A stretch of DNA of 64,000 nucleotides from Tectiglobus sp965224045 (GTDB lineage: Bacteria; Pseudomonadota; Alphaproteobacteria; Rhizobiales; Hyphomicrobiaceae): contig CBDCYD010000016.1 in NCBI GenBank assembly GCA_965224045.1, positions 496,001 through 560,000 on the forward strand, read 5' to 3'. Within the stretch, counting starts at the first letter, position 1, and every line of letters begins with the position of its first letter. Position numbers and translations under genes: made by a program. Positions 25,072 through 34,781 of this stretch are shown piece by piece. The notes under the pieces are model-generated. The model ran no database searches. It saw only the letters and a list, made by a program, of their open reading frames with translations, and was not told where the DNA came from.

Positions 25072-26675
25072 ACGGCGAGGTTGCCTACGTTCGACGGAAA
25101 TGGCGCCCGAGTGTGCGGCTCATCTTGCTGGCGCTCAACCTGACGGTGTTGATGCTGCCGATCGCCGGCTTGCTGTTTTTCCGGATCTACGAAAACCAGT
25201 TGGTGCGTGAAACCGAGCGCGAACTGATCGCCCAGGCGGCGGTGTTGGCGCCGGTCTTCAAGCGCGCTGTCAAGGCCGAGTTCAGCGGCGACATCGCGAG
25301 CGTCAGCCGGCCGGTTGATCAGGCACCGGGCGCCGGCATCGATGAGCGGTTCACCCCGGTTCTACCGCAAATAAACCTTGCACGATCGCCTCTCCTGGAG
25401 CCGCGCCGCGATGGTACGCCTGCGCGCGTGCCGATTGATCCGCGTCTCGCGCGTGCCGGTGCGGATACCGCCAGTGTCTTTGCAGAGACGCAGAAGGTCA
25501 CGCTTGCCGGGCTGAGGCTGCTTGACGCGAACGGTACGGTCATTGGAGGTGGCAATGACGCCGGGTTGTCGTTTGCGCACGTGGAGGAAGTGAGAACGGC
25601 CCTCGGCGGCCGATATGCGAGTGCCATCCGGCAGCGATTTTCCGACAGCCCGGTGCCGGCGCTGACGTCGATCAGCCGGAGCGCCCGGGTCAGGGTGTTC
25701 GTCGGTTTTCCGATTGTCGAAGACGGCCGCCTCTTCGGCATCGCGTACCTGTCGCGGACTCCGGACAATATCTGGCGTCGGCTTTATGCAGCACGCGGTA
25801 CGGTGATACTGGCGCTGGTGAGCCTCCTGGCGATTACGGTGGCGTTGGCGCTGGTGACCTCGCGCACCATCCTCGGTCCGGTCGATGCGCTCAACCGGCA
25901 GGCCGCCCACATTGCGTCTGGGCGGCGCGAACCGGTCGCACCACTCGCCCGGGCGGGGACGCGGGAGGTTGCCCGGCTTGCGAATTCAATCGCGGACATG
26001 GCAACGGCGCTCAACCGGCGCGCAAGCTATATTCGGGAGTTTGCGGTCACCGTCGGCCACGAGTTCAAGACTCCTGTAACGGCGATCCAGGGGGCGAGCG
26101 AACTCCTGCTGGATAATGATGCGATGACTGCGGACGACCGGCGGCGCTTTGTCGAGAATATCCGCTCGGATGCGCAACGCATCGAGCGCCTGATCGGGCG
26201 GCTGAATGATCTGGCCAAAGCCGAAAACCCGCTGCAGTCCGACGAGGTGATCGACGTGGTCGCGATCTTGCAGCGACACGTCCAAACGCATTCCAATGTC
26301 GAACTGGAGATAAGGATCCGCGGGCCCGAGCGGGCAATGGCGCAGTTTCCTGCCGAAGCGCTGGAGATTATCGCGTCCAATTTGTGCACGAATGCGTCGC
26401 AAGCGGAAGCCCGCACGATGATGATCGACGTGGACGTTGTGGACGAAACGGTAACTGTCCGCTGGACCGATGACGGGTCTGGTATTGCGCTGGAGGATCG
26501 GGAGCGCGTTTTCGAAGCGTTTCACACCTCCAGGCGGACCGATGGTGGCAGCGGTCTCGGCCTTCGAATTGTGAAGTCTTTGGCGGAGGCGCATGGCGGT
26601 TCCATTGCACTTGAAAGGTCGGTGGTTGGAACGGTGTTCGTGCTTGGTCTGATCGCGGTCAATCCGCGGGCCTGA
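25068..26675 (+). CDS. Sensor histidine kinase of the sorting locus
   Basis: A 535-residue kinase. Membrane segments lie at about residues 15-35 and 240-262, enclosing a periplasmic sensor region. They are followed by a HAMP-like segment, a HisKA domain with the phosphorylated His in VGHEFKTPVTAI, and an ATPase domain with NLCTNA (N box), DDGSGI (G1) and GGSGLGLRIV (G2). It overlaps the response regulator by four bases. The pair probably senses envelope conditions for the exosortase system. Confidence 0.93.
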   Translation: MNGEVAYVRRKWRPSVRLILLALNLTVLMLPIAGLLFFRIYENQLVRETERELIAQAAVLAPVFKRAVKAEFSGDIASVSRPVDQAPGAGIDERFTPVLPQINLARSPLLEPRRDGTPARVPIDPRLARAGADTASVFAETQKVTLAGLRLLDANGTVIGGGNDAGLSFAHVEEVRTALGGRYASAIRQRFSDSPVPALTSISRSARVRVFVGFPIVEDGRLFGIAYLSRTPDNIWRRLYAARGTVILALVSLLAITVALALVTSRTILGPVDALNRQAAHIASGRREPVAPLARAGTREVARLANSIADMATALNRRASYIREFAVTVGHEFKTPVTAIQGASELLLDNDAMTADDRRRFVENIRSDAQRIERLIGRLNDLAKAENPLQSDEVIDVVAILQRHVQTHSNVELEIRIRGPERAMAQFPAEALEIIASNLCTNASQAEARTMMIDVDVVDETVTVRWTDDGSGIALEDRERVFEAFHTSRRTDGGSGLGLRIVKSLAEAHGGSIALERSVVGTVFVLGLIAVNPRA

Positions 26676-26684
26676 GCAGTGCCA

Positions 26685-27257
26685 TTACGGTCCTTCAGCG
26701 GTGTTATGTCGGGCAGAGGGACGGCGCCACTTTCCAGTCTTGGCTGCCGTGATCAGCTGGCCTTCCTGCCAGCCCTTGCGTGTCGCGCGGATGACTGCAT
26801 CTGAGAGATGGCCGTCGAGGACGTCGTCGCTCAGAAGAATGCCGCGCATGTGGGGCAGAAATCTATAGACGATCCGATGTTTGGCCGTCGCATCGAGCGC
26901 GGCCAATGCGTTCGACAGTTCTTCGCGCTGTTCATCCGGTGTCTCAAGAACCGTGGCCGGCGGTCGAGGTGGCTCAGGTTCACCCTGGTCCGGTTCCGCG
27001 TGTGGCCTGGGCGAATTGGTCGGAGCGTTCAAGTCAAGGTTTTCGCCAGCGCCCGGAATGGAGGTGTCCTGTAGGATAGTGTCCTTTGCCGAGGTCGTGG
27101 CCCGATGGGTGTCAGCGCGTGTCGATGCAGAGCTACGTGTTGTTTGCGGCGTTCGATGACGGGGGCGGGTGGTGCGCAGGAAGAGAAAGACAACAGCCAA
27201 CGCCAGGCCAATCGTGAGCAGGCCCCACATCAGGAACGACGTATCGACAGACTGCAT
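26685..27257 (-). CDS. Membrane-anchored protein of unknown function
   Basis: A 190-residue protein with one N-terminal membrane helix (about residues 10-28), a Pro/Thr-rich disordered linker to about residue 115, and a compact C-terminal part with LSNALAALDATAKHRIVYRFLPHMRGILLSDDVLDG. The layout suggests a tethered cytoplasmic domain. No family is recognised. The start MQSVDTSF is chosen because the membrane helix follows directly; 22 extra upstream codons are possible. Confidence 0.65.
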   Translation of the reverse strand: MQSVDTSFLMWGLLTIGLALAVVFLFLRTTRPRHRTPQTTRSSASTRADTHRATTSAKDTILQDTSIPGAGENLDLNAPTNSPRPHAEPDQGEPEPPRPPATVLETPDEQREELSNALAALDATAKHRIVYRFLPHMRGILLSDDVLDGHLSDAVIRATRKGWQEGQLITAAKTGKWRRPSARHNTAEGP

Positions 27258-27956
27258 CGTCAAGGTTCTGCGCCTCCCGCGATGGGCCGGAGATCCTGCC
27301 GGCAGAATTGCAAAGATCCGCAATGTCGAGAACCGCGATCGAGGCGCGAATCGCGCCGAGTTCGCCCCTGAGGTGGGGTCCTCGACCGGATACCCGTTGA
27401 GTTGCTCAAGGTGGGTGTGAGGTCAAGTGATATCTGTCCACACGAAGACGGGAACGAGCTTGAATTCAACTGCGGTGGCCGGGCTTCATTTTCTCGATGC
27501 GGCGGTCACGGTCCGGCTGCACTCAGTCTCCTGGCAGCTGCCAACGGGCAGGCTCGGCTTTGCGGGCGCCCGCAAGGCAAGGGACGGTGCATGACCGCGA
27601 TCGGCCTGATCAGTGCCGGAGCACTAGGCGCCGGACGGGCTGTTTAATGCGCGTCGGTTCACGATTTTCAACCGGTGCAAGGATGTCGACAATTATCGCC
27701 GTCACAGCACGCGCATGGATGGCCGCTGCAGGTTGCTTGCAGATGCAGTCTTTGTGGCATTCGATGATGCCGGGCATGACGGCCGTGCAGAGGCCTGCGT
27801 TTCTTCGTTGCCGGGGCAGCAGGGCTCGCGCCGGAGATCTGCGGGTTAACCGTTCGGCAAATGCTTATCGCTAAACTCCCGGAAAAGCTGATCGAGCAAG
27901 GTGCTGTCGTTGGCAAATGCCCGACCACCGAATTGCGTCGGTCACGGGTGTTCGGG
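27258..27956. other. Intergenic region; no gene supported
   Basis: About 700 bases between divergent genes. Several ORFs of 80-125 codons occur on both strands, but none has a credible start, motif or composition. It may hold promoters for both neighbours or a decayed gene. Confidence 0.4.
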
Positions 27957-29009
27957 ATGCGTTGGTTCAATTCCAAGTCGGTTCTGACGAGCCTTTTGGC
28001 GATGATTTTTCCGGCTTTGCCGAGCTGGGCGGAGCCGCAGTATCGCCAGCGTGTCGAATACTTCGACATCAGCGGACATGTGAATTCCCGACGCGAGATG
28101 TGGGACGCGATCCGCGATTGGGGGCCGAGCCAGAACCTCAACTCCTATATCGTCGGGCAGGCCAAGCCGAGGATTGGCTATTCCTATCAACTGCGCCAGC
28201 GCAAGGGGCGGTGCCGTTTCGAAAAACTCGATGTGACGGTGGGTGTTGTTCTACGATTGCCGTCTTGGGATCTGAAGGATTTTGCCAAGCCGGATTTGCG
28301 GCGCTATTTCGCCTGCGTTCTTCGCACCGTGACTGTTCATGAAAAGCGCCACGCCCAGATTGCCTACGAGGCGGGGGAGCGGATTGAGGCGCGCTTCATG
28401 TCGGAACTCAACGGCGGCCAATGCCGCGGCTTTGCCGAACGCGCCAAGTCAGTCTATCACGAGGTTCTAGCTGAGCATGGGCGCCGGCAAGCAGACTTTG
28501 ATCAACGTGACTATGCCCGGCGTCGCTACGAGAAATGCAATTCCGGCAGCGGTGGCCCGGAGGTGGCTTTAAGTAGCCGACCCAAGAAGAGCCGCTCTGC
28601 AAGGCATTCTGTTCCCAGTCGCCGGTTCGATAAACCACGTGACGACAGCGCAGACAGGTTGAGCGCTTCGGGGCGGCAGGCGATGAGCACGCCTCGCGCT
28701 GCGCGGCAAGTAAACCCGCAACAAGATGCTGGCGAGGGGCGAAGCCTTTCCTTTGAGGCGACCCGGACCCTGTTGGGCAGCGCGGGCACCGTACTGGTTG
28801 CCGGCTTCACGGTGTTGGGTTTATTTGCAGCGTTCATGTGGGGGGCTGCAAGCTATGAAAGGCGGCGCGAACTTGAGGCCTTGAGGGGTGATGAGGCCGG
28901 CGACGGTGATACGGCCGGTGGCGGTCTGCCGCGCCCTCGCACGGGTGGGCTGCGTTCTGCAAAGCAGGCTGGCCGGCCGGCAGGATTTGGCAAGCGTGGC
29001 AGGCGTTAA
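27957..29009 (+). CDS. DUF922-type putative zinc protease, membrane-anchored
   Basis: A 350-residue protein. A signal sequence (about residues 5-27) is followed by a DUF922-like domain (about 35-200) whose zinc-protease-like motif HEKRHAQ lies near residue 128. The middle is basic and disordered. A second hydrophobic segment (about 272-297) near the C-terminus is followed by a charged tail. The family is thought to be a metalloprotease, but activity is unproven. The start ATG 27957 is chosen by the signal peptide; the frame is open 96 bases upstream. Confidence 0.78.
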   Translation: MRWFNSKSVLTSLLAMIFPALPSWAEPQYRQRVEYFDISGHVNSRREMWDAIRDWGPSQNLNSYIVGQAKPRIGYSYQLRQRKGRCRFEKLDVTVGVVLRLPSWDLKDFAKPDLRRYFACVLRTVTVHEKRHAQIAYEAGERIEARFMSELNGGQCRGFAERAKSVYHEVLAEHGRRQADFDQRDYARRRYEKCNSGSGGPEVALSSRPKKSRSARHSVPSRRFDKPRDDSADRLSASGRQAMSTPRAARQVNPQQDAGEGRSLSFEATRTLLGSAGTVLVAGFTVLGLFAAFMWGAASYERRRELEALRGDEAGDGDTAGGGLPRPRTGGLRSAKQAGRPAGFGKRGRR

Positions 29010-29014
29010 CCTGC

Positions 29015-29776
29015 TCAACCTTCCATGACGCCAGCGACCGTGAATCCGCCATCGGCGCAGTAGACATGCCCGGTTGTGAATGAGCACTCATCGGAGGCCA
29101 GGAATGCTGCCACTGCGGCAATTTCTTCAGGGCGGCCATAACGGCGCAATGGCATGCGCGCCATCACGGTGTCAGGTGGAAAATCACCGCTCGTGACGCG
29201 CGTCTTGGTGGCGCCCGGGGCAACCGCATTGACCAGGATGCCATGGTCTGCGAGTTCGATTGCCATGGTCTGCGTCAGATTGATCAGGCCGGCCTTGCTG
29301 GCACCGTAGGCGGCGCGGCCCCGGCCACCAAATATTCCAGAATTCGATGCGACATGGACGATGCGGCCACCGTCGCCCTGCTTGACCATCTGGCGCGCTG
29401 CCAACTGGCCGCAGTAAAAAGCACCGTAGAGATTGGTTTTGAGAACACGTTCCCAAAGCTCATCCGTCATGTCGAGAAACGGTTCGCGGTCGGTGATGCC
29501 CGCGTTCGAGACCTGGATGTCGAGGCGGCCGTAGGTGGCTACGGCCAGTTCGACGACCGCTGCGACGCTGTCGCGCCGGCTGACGTCGGCCTTCGCTGCG
29601 ATAGCCTCGGCGCCGCCTGCAGTGATGGCTTCGGCCGCGGCTCTTGCGGCGTCTGCATCTATGTCTGCTACAACGACGCGGGTACCGTCCGCTGCCAACC
29701 GTTTCGCGATAGCCGCACCAATGCCATGGGCAGCGCCTGTCACGACAGCCACCTTGTTTTCCAGTCCTCGCGCCAT
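29015..29776 (-). CDS. SDR family oxidoreductase
   Basis: A 253-residue NAD(P)-dependent short-chain dehydrogenase. The cofactor motif TGAAHGIG lies near residue 15, the catalytic YGASK (Tyr and Lys) follows a conserved Ser in HVASNSG, and the NAG turn lies at VSNAG. It ends with the C-terminal DGGF. The start MARGLENK directly precedes the first beta strand. The substrate is unknown. It faces the DUF922 gene tail-to-tail. Confidence 0.92.
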   Translation of the reverse strand: MARGLENKVAVVTGAAHGIGAAIAKRLAADGTRVVVADIDADAARAAAEAITAGGAEAIAAKADVSRRDSVAAVVELAVATYGRLDIQVSNAGITDREPFLDMTDELWERVLKTNLYGAFYCGQLAARQMVKQGDGGRIVHVASNSGIFGGRGRAAYGASKAGLINLTQTMAIELADHGILVNAVAPGATKTRVTSGDFPPDTVMARMPLRRYGRPEEIAAVAAFLASDECSFTTGHVYCADGGFTVAGVMEG

Positions 29777-29863
29777 GCCTGTTGTTTCCTGCTTGGTTGG
29801 TTTTTCGGTTGGGCCCTGGGGGAGGGCATCGGTCAAGTGATCGTGCAACGGACGCGAACGCCG

Positions 29864-29937
29864 CTAAAGAATCGAGTAACTTTCTGCTTTCATTCGGAAT
29901 CGGACCGATTCCGAATGAAAGCAGAAAGTTGTTCTAG
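29864..29937 (+). repeat. Palindromic repeat family B, copy 2
   Basis: The most complete B copy. A perfect hairpin, ctttctgctttcattcgg with its complement around a short centre, is preceded by aatcgag and followed by gttctag. Its terminal CTAG supplies the TAG stop of the adjacent histone-deacetylase-family gene. Confidence 0.92.
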
Positions 29938-30992
29938 CTTGGCTTGCGCTCATCGAGGAATTCCGCGGCAAACAACGGAGCAACGGACTCGATGGCGGCC
30001 AGCGAGTACCCGCCTTCCTGGACGATGACCGTCGGTAGCGGTATCTCGCCGTAGAGGCGGCCCAGCCTGCGAAAGGCGTCTGACGTCACCTTTAGTTTTG
30101 ACAACGGATCATCCTTGTGTGCATCCCAACCGGCGGACAGGACGAGCGCATCGACCTCGGCGGCCAGGACGGCGATGATCAGGTTCTGGTTGGCGTCGAT
30201 AAAGGTTTCGTCGTCGGCCTCGAAGGCCAACGGCAGGTTGAGGTTGAACTTGTCTCCCTCTCCGAAGCCCACTTCGTCTTCGTAACCGAAGTAGTAGGGA
30301 TAGTATTCCCGCGGATTAGTGTGCGTTGAGGCGTAGTAGATGTCGGAGCGCTGGTAGAAGATGGCCTGCGTTCCATCTCCGTGATGGGTGTCGAAGTCAA
30401 TGATACCAACACGGCCAAAGCGTTCGCGCAGGCACTCGGCAGCGATCGCCGCGTTGTTGAGGAAGCAAAATCCGGACGCGCGATCCTGGTAGGCATGATG
30501 GCCCGGCGGGCGGCACAACGCGAATGCCTCTTCGGCGCCGGCCGTTACTTCCCGAGCTGCAGCGATTGCGGATTGCGCACTGAAGTAGACGGCATCCCAG
30601 GTGCCTTCTCCGAGTGCGCAGGCAAGGTCGCCCATGTACCAGCCGGCTTGACCGACAACGCCTGTTGGCCGCGGTCGTTCCCGCGGGCCGAGACCTGGAT
30701 GGGCACTCAGGTGAGGATGGACGTTGGGCAGCACTTCCGGCCCGGCGTTCGGGAGTTCCTGATAGCGCGCATAGGCCGTGCGTAAGAAATCCAAATAGTG
30801 CTCGGCGTGGACGGTGAGAATCGGATCAAGGCCAAAGTCCTCCGGCTCGCTTAGCTCGAGACCGGCACGGGCAAGGCCGGCCGCCATGCGCTCGGCTCGC
30901 TCCGGCACTTCGAACGGTGCCACGATGCGCCCGGCGGCCATAAACTGTTGTGGGGCGTGGCTCAGTTGCCTCTTCGAAAAGAAGAGTTTCAT
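29934..30992 (-). CDS. Histone deacetylase / acetylpolyamine amidohydrolase family
   Basis: A 352-residue zinc amidohydrolase that removes acetyl groups from lysine or polyamines. Family motifs are CRPPGHHAYQDRASGFCFLNN (active-site His pair), DFDTHHGDGTQ (zinc ligands) and the C-terminal VIVQEGGYS. Bacterial members often act on acetylated polyamines. The start ATG 30992 has GGGAGGC upstream; the N-terminal MKLFFS is typical of acetylpolyamine hydrolases. The stop TAG lies exactly in the CTAG end of the adjacent palindromic repeat. Confidence 0.92.
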   Translation of the reverse strand: MKLFFSKRQLSHAPQQFMAAGRIVAPFEVPERAERMAAGLARAGLELSEPEDFGLDPILTVHAEHYLDFLRTAYARYQELPNAGPEVLPNVHPHLSAHPGLGPRERPRPTGVVGQAGWYMGDLACALGEGTWDAVYFSAQSAIAAAREVTAGAEEAFALCRPPGHHAYQDRASGFCFLNNAAIAAECLRERFGRVGIIDFDTHHGDGTQAIFYQRSDIYYASTHTNPREYYPYYFGYEDEVGFGEGDKFNLNLPLAFEADDETFIDANQNLIIAVLAAEVDALVLSAGWDAHKDDPLSKLKVTSDAFRRLGRLYGEIPLPTVIVQEGGYSLAAIESVAPLFAAEFLDERKPS

Positions 30993-31155
30993 TGCGTTGC
31001 CTCCCGGCCCGGTGTAGATGCCGGCCGCCTTGTCAGTTAGCCGAGGAGCGCAGGATCGCAGGTTCAGGATCCGTGCTCTCTGCGTGTTCCTGGTTTCCAA
31101 GAGATCAGCCTAGCGCATGACCGTCGATTGCGCGACCTTGACGCTTAAGAAGGAG

Positions 31156-31362
31156 CTACAAGTCTGCGAGCACGACGGTCGGCTCATAGGCTTTGTCGGG
31201 CACTGCCTTGGTTAGGGCCTGGGCGCAGACAATCTCGCGCTTTTCAGGATCATACGTCAGGGCGGGCGGGCCGTAGAGTTGCCAGCCGGCGTTCAGGGCG
31301 GCGGTGACGCGGTGGCAAAATGCCGAGTCGTCCTTGCCGGTTAGCAGGCGGTAGGCCATCAT
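31156..31362 (-). CDS. DUF1737 family protein
   Basis: A 68-residue protein matching DUF1737: MAYRLLTGKDDSAFCHRV...GWQLYGPPALTYD. Proteins of this family are small, soluble and of unknown function. It lies downstream of the YtoQ gene, 20 bases away, in an apparent operon with the second SDR gene. Confidence 0.85.
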   Translation of the reverse strand: MMAYRLLTGKDDSAFCHRVTAALNAGWQLYGPPALTYDPEKREIVCAQALTKAVPDKAYEPTVVLADL

Positions 31363-31382
31363 GATTAGGGTGCTTTCGGGCG

Positions 31383-31889
31383 TTATCCGGCTGCTGTTTG
31401 GGTGGCGACGTCCAGTTCACCGCGGATCACGTAGCGCAGGATGGCGGTGATCTGGTCGGTGGTTTCCACAACGGCGAGCGCGGCGGCATCTACTTCCTTG
31501 AGGGCATGCGCGTGGTCGGGCTGATGCATGACGATGAGCGGTTTGCCAAGCGCTGCGGCCATACCGGCATCGAATGCTGCGTTCCATTGCTTGTACTTCT
31601 CGCCGAAGCGGACAATGACGATGTCTGCCTTTTCGATCAGCGTGCGCGTGCGGATGGCATTGATCTGGGCGCCTTTACGGTCGTGCCAGAATTTGTTTGC
31701 CTCTGCACCGAGGATTTCGACGCCGCAGTCGTCGCTGAAACCATGATTGGTGACGGGCGCGAAGAACGAAACCGGGAGTGCCGCCTCGAAGGCGGCGATC
31801 TCAACCTGCTCGCGCCAATCGGTGTGGATTTCGCCGGATAGATAAATTCGCCACGTATCAACGGCGTTTGATTTCTGGATTTCGAACAT
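31383..31889 (-). CDS. YtoQ family protein
   Basis: A 168-residue protein of the YtoQ family. Signatures are WRIYLSGEIHTDWRE at about residues 12-26, FFAPVTNHGFSDDCGV, and EKADIVIVRFGEKYKQWNAAFDAG. The family is related in fold to nucleoside 2-deoxyribosyltransferases, but its activity is unknown. It lies between the SDR and DUF1737 genes, all on the minus strand. Confidence 0.9.
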   Translation of the reverse strand: MFEIQKSNAVDTWRIYLSGEIHTDWREQVEIAAFEAALPVSFFAPVTNHGFSDDCGVEILGAEANKFWHDRKGAQINAIRTRTLIEKADIVIVRFGEKYKQWNAAFDAGMAAALGKPLIVMHQPDHAHALKEVDAAALAVVETTDQITAILRYVIRGELDVATQTAAG

Positions 31890-31918
31890 GAAGCCTCCTC
31901 AAGATCAGGACGTTGGCG

Positions 31919-32665
31919 TCAGCGCGCGCCGGTGACATCGACGTGGGTACCGCTGACGTAGCTGGCGGCATCGGACACAAGCCAGAGTACGGTCTCGGCA
32001 ACCTCATCGGCAGTGCCGGTGCGGCCCAAGGGTACGCCTCCCACCAGGTTTTCGAGGCGTTTCAGATCGCCGGTCTTGTCATGCAAGGCGGTTTCGATCA
32101 ATCCGGGGCGCACGGCATTGACACGTATGCCCTGGGAACCCAGTTCAATTGCGAGGCCCAGAGCAAACGTGTCGGTGGCGCCTTTCGAGGCAGCGTAGGC
32201 GAGCATGCCATGGGCGCCACCAATGCGGGCTGCCGCGGAGGAGTTGATGACGATGCTACCGCCCTTGCCACCGCTCTTGGTCGACATTCGCTTGGCGGCC
32301 TCGCGGGCGCAGAGAAAAACGCTGGTGATGTTGCCGCGCCAGATCACATCGAGTTCTTCGAAGGTGATTTCCTGAATCGGCTTATATTTTGTGAGAGTCC
32401 CGGCGTTGGCAAACAGGGCATCGATGCGGCCCAGACTGGCGTCTGCCGCATCAAAGAGATGACGGGCGCCGTCGTCGGTGGTCACGTCGGCCTGAATCGC
32501 AACGGCGGTGCCGCCGCTGCGTTCGATGTCTTCGACGACGGCTGCGGCGGCGTCGGCGCTAGCGTGATAGTTGACGGCGACGCGATAGCCGCGCGCTCCG
32601 GCAAGCCGTGCCGTTGCAGCACCAATGCCCCGGCTGGCACCGGTTACGACTAGGACCTTCGTCAT
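31919..32665 (-). CDS. SDR family oxidoreductase
   Basis: A 248-residue NAD(P)-dependent short-chain dehydrogenase. TGASRGIG at residues 8-15 binds the cofactor, FANAG is the NAG motif, and Ser in VINSSAA with YAASK form the active site. It resembles glucose 1-dehydrogenase/FabG-like enzymes. It is probably first in an operon with the YtoQ and DUF1737 genes. It is not closely similar to the SDR at 29015. The substrate is unknown. Confidence 0.92.
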   Translation of the reverse strand: MTKVLVVTGASRGIGAATARLAGARGYRVAVNYHASADAAAAVVEDIERSGGTAVAIQADVTTDDGARHLFDAADASLGRIDALFANAGTLTKYKPIQEITFEELDVIWRGNITSVFLCAREAAKRMSTKSGGKGGSIVINSSAAARIGGAHGMLAYAASKGATDTFALGLAIELGSQGIRVNAVRPGLIETALHDKTGDLKRLENLVGGVPLGRTGTADEVAETVLWLVSDAASYVSGTHVDVTGAR

Positions 32666-32774
32666 TTTGTTGGCCTTCCCTTGCTCTCATTTTGCGCCCG
32701 CAATTGGCGGTGTGCGGTGCGTGGGTGCAAGGGAAGATAGCCGCCAGGCGGGTGGCAAGCCAGTGCGAAGCGCG

Positions 32775-33524
32775 CTATTTTTCGGTGCGTGCCGCCAGGC
32801 GGACCGGAGCGGTGTGCGGGCTGGCCGGTGAATGCTGCGAAATGCGCGGGCAGCTGAGCGTGTCGCGGAGTGCAGCGCGAAGCGTGTCAAGCGAGTCGGT
32901 CGAGGTAAATGTGCCGTCTGTCGCGTGAGCGAGGCAAGCGACGCGCCGCTCGAAGCTGTGCTTGAGGTGGAAACCAATGACGTGGACACGAATGTCCGGC
33001 GCTTCGTTGCGCAATTTGTGCCCAACAAGACAGGCGTTGTAGCCGCAATTTTCGAGGCCGTCGGTGACGAGGACGACAATGCCTGGCTGACCGAGACCTT
33101 TCAACGTTTCGGCGGCAAGGTGGACGGCATCTGAAAGTGGTGTCTGACCGCGCGGTTCCATGATGCCGAGTTCTGCAAGGATCAAGTCCCCGCTGTCGAC
33201 CATCGGCGGTATCTTGAGATGGACATCACCGCACGAGGCACCCGGTTCGCCGCCGTAGGTGACGAGCCCGGTGGGCCGGCGCCGGGTGACTTCAGGCAGA
33301 ATGTCCGCTGCGGCCTCGCGGGCAGTGATTATTTTCGCTACTCCATCGCGCAGCCTTGCCATCGAGCCGGAGGAATCGAACACCAGCATTGCGTTTTCCT
33401 GGCACGCCATCGCCATGCCGGTGCTCAGCGAGACGGCAAGTGCATAAATCACGGCAATGCGGGCGAGGTGAAGGAACCTCGTCGCCGCGGTATTGACGTT
33501 CGGATGCCGGGTCGATCGAATCAT
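32775..33524 (-). CDS. Secreted vWA domain protein
   Basis: A 249-residue protein with a signal peptide (about residues 1-38, ending STGMAMA) and a von Willebrand A domain with MIDAS motif DSSGSMAR at about 48-55 and later TPLSDA and TDGLENCGYNA. Several cysteines suggest disulfides in the periplasm. Its partner is unknown. The start ATG 33524 is chosen by the signal peptide; the frame continues upstream without features. Confidence 0.83.
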   Translation of the reverse strand: MIRSTRHPNVNTAATRFLHLARIAVIYALAVSLSTGMAMACQENAMLVFDSSGSMARLRDGVAKIITAREAAADILPEVTRRRPTGLVTYGGEPGASCGDVHLKIPPMVDSGDLILAELGIMEPRGQTPLSDAVHLAAETLKGLGQPGIVVLVTDGLENCGYNACLVGHKLRNEAPDIRVHVIGFHLKHSFERRVACLAHATDGTFTSTDSLDTLRAALRDTLSCPRISQHSPASPHTAPVRLAARTEK

Positions 33525-33822
33525 TGGTTTTGTGTGCGTCTTTGCGTATGGCCACCTGGGTGGAGCCCGTGCTTTCGGGCAGTTTGAATGGTAAGTGTCA
33601 ATGTAGAGCAAAATTCGCACATTGATGGGGCTGGCCAAAGGCGGTTCTGAGGTGGCTTGGTTAATTATTGGTGAATGCGATGCGGCAGTGCGGCCTCCCG
33701 CCCGTTTTGCGCGTGGCCAGCATTGTTTCAGAGTAGGTCAATTGGGCTGCCCTACCGGGCAAAGGGAAATTCGCGTGCCGGTCGGTTGATCGACATACGG
33801 GCGGTCTTGGAGGAGCCATAGA
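33525..33822. other. Divergent intergenic region
   Basis: About 300 bases between the vWA and pirin genes, with no gene supported. It should hold promoters for both sides. Confidence 0.4.
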
Positions 33823-34740
33823 ATGAGTTGGCAGCCGTGTGATGAGCCCAAACTTGGTGATGCAGCGTCGTGCGACCTGATCGACCAGGTGATCGTGCCA
33901 CGGGCCCGAGATCTTGGCGGGTTCGAAGTCCGTCGGGCGTTACCATCGGCAAGGCGGAAGATGGTCGGACCATTCATCTTTCTCGACCAAATGGGCCCGG
34001 CGGAGTTTTTGATCGGTCAGGGCATTGACGTGCGGCCGCATCCGCATATCGGGCTTGCAACGGTCACCTATCTGTTCGAAGGCGAGATCTTCCATCGTGA
34101 CAGCCTCGGTACGGCAAACGTTATCCGGCCCGGTGAGGTCAACCTGATGACGGCGGGACGCGGAATTGTCCATTCCGAACGCGAGACCTCGGAGGCGGTG
34201 CAGACATCCAGAAGGATGTTCGGGTTGCAGGCGTGGGCGGCGTTGCCGAAGTCACACGAAGAGCGTGAGCCGGCGTTCGTGCATCACGGCACCGATACGC
34301 TGCCCAGAATCGAGGGTGAGGGCAAGCGCGTGCGTCTCGTGATGGGTGCGCTTTACGGAGAACAATCCCCCGCCGACTTTCCGCACCCGGCGTTCTACGG
34401 TGAAGCGGTTCTGGCGCCCGGCGCGGTATTGCCCCTCGATGCCGACTACGAAGAGCGGGCGGTGTTCGTCGTGAGCGGCGAAATAGACATTGCCGGCGAC
34501 ACGTTCGGTCCGGGGCGGTTGCTGGTCTTTCGGCCCGGAGACAGGATCTCGATCCTGGCCAACGCGAATGCGCGTTTGATGTTGCTCGGTGGCGAGGCGA
34601 TGGACGGGCCGCGCCACATCTGGTGGAACTTCGTGTCGTCATCGAAGGAGCGTATCGACGCGGCCAAGGAGGACTGGAAACAAGGTCGCTACCCACTCGT
34701 GCCGGGCGATGAAGACGACTTCATCCCGTTGCCGGAATGA
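33823..34740 (+). CDS. Pirin family protein
   Basis: A 305-residue bicupin protein. The pirin signature FIFLDQMGP and metal-binding HPHIGLATVTYLFEG with RDSLG are in the N-terminal cupin. The C-terminal cupin follows, with GEAVLAPGAVLPL and LLLGGEAMDGPRHIWWNFV. Some bacterial pirins are quercetinases and others regulate metabolism. GGAGG lies shortly upstream. A MOSC gene follows on the same strand. Confidence 0.93.
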   Translation: MSWQPCDEPKLGDAASCDLIDQVIVPRARDLGGFEVRRALPSARRKMVGPFIFLDQMGPAEFLIGQGIDVRPHPHIGLATVTYLFEGEIFHRDSLGTANVIRPGEVNLMTAGRGIVHSERETSEAVQTSRRMFGLQAWAALPKSHEEREPAFVHHGTDTLPRIEGEGKRVRLVMGALYGEQSPADFPHPAFYGEAVLAPGAVLPLDADYEERAVFVVSGEIDIAGDTFGPGRLLVFRPGDRISILANANARLMLLGGEAMDGPRHIWWNFVSSSKERIDAAKEDWKQGRYPLVPGDEDDFIPLPE

Positions 34741-34781
34741 AGCCAATCCCTTAAATTGCACTGCAATCAGGGAGATGCGTG

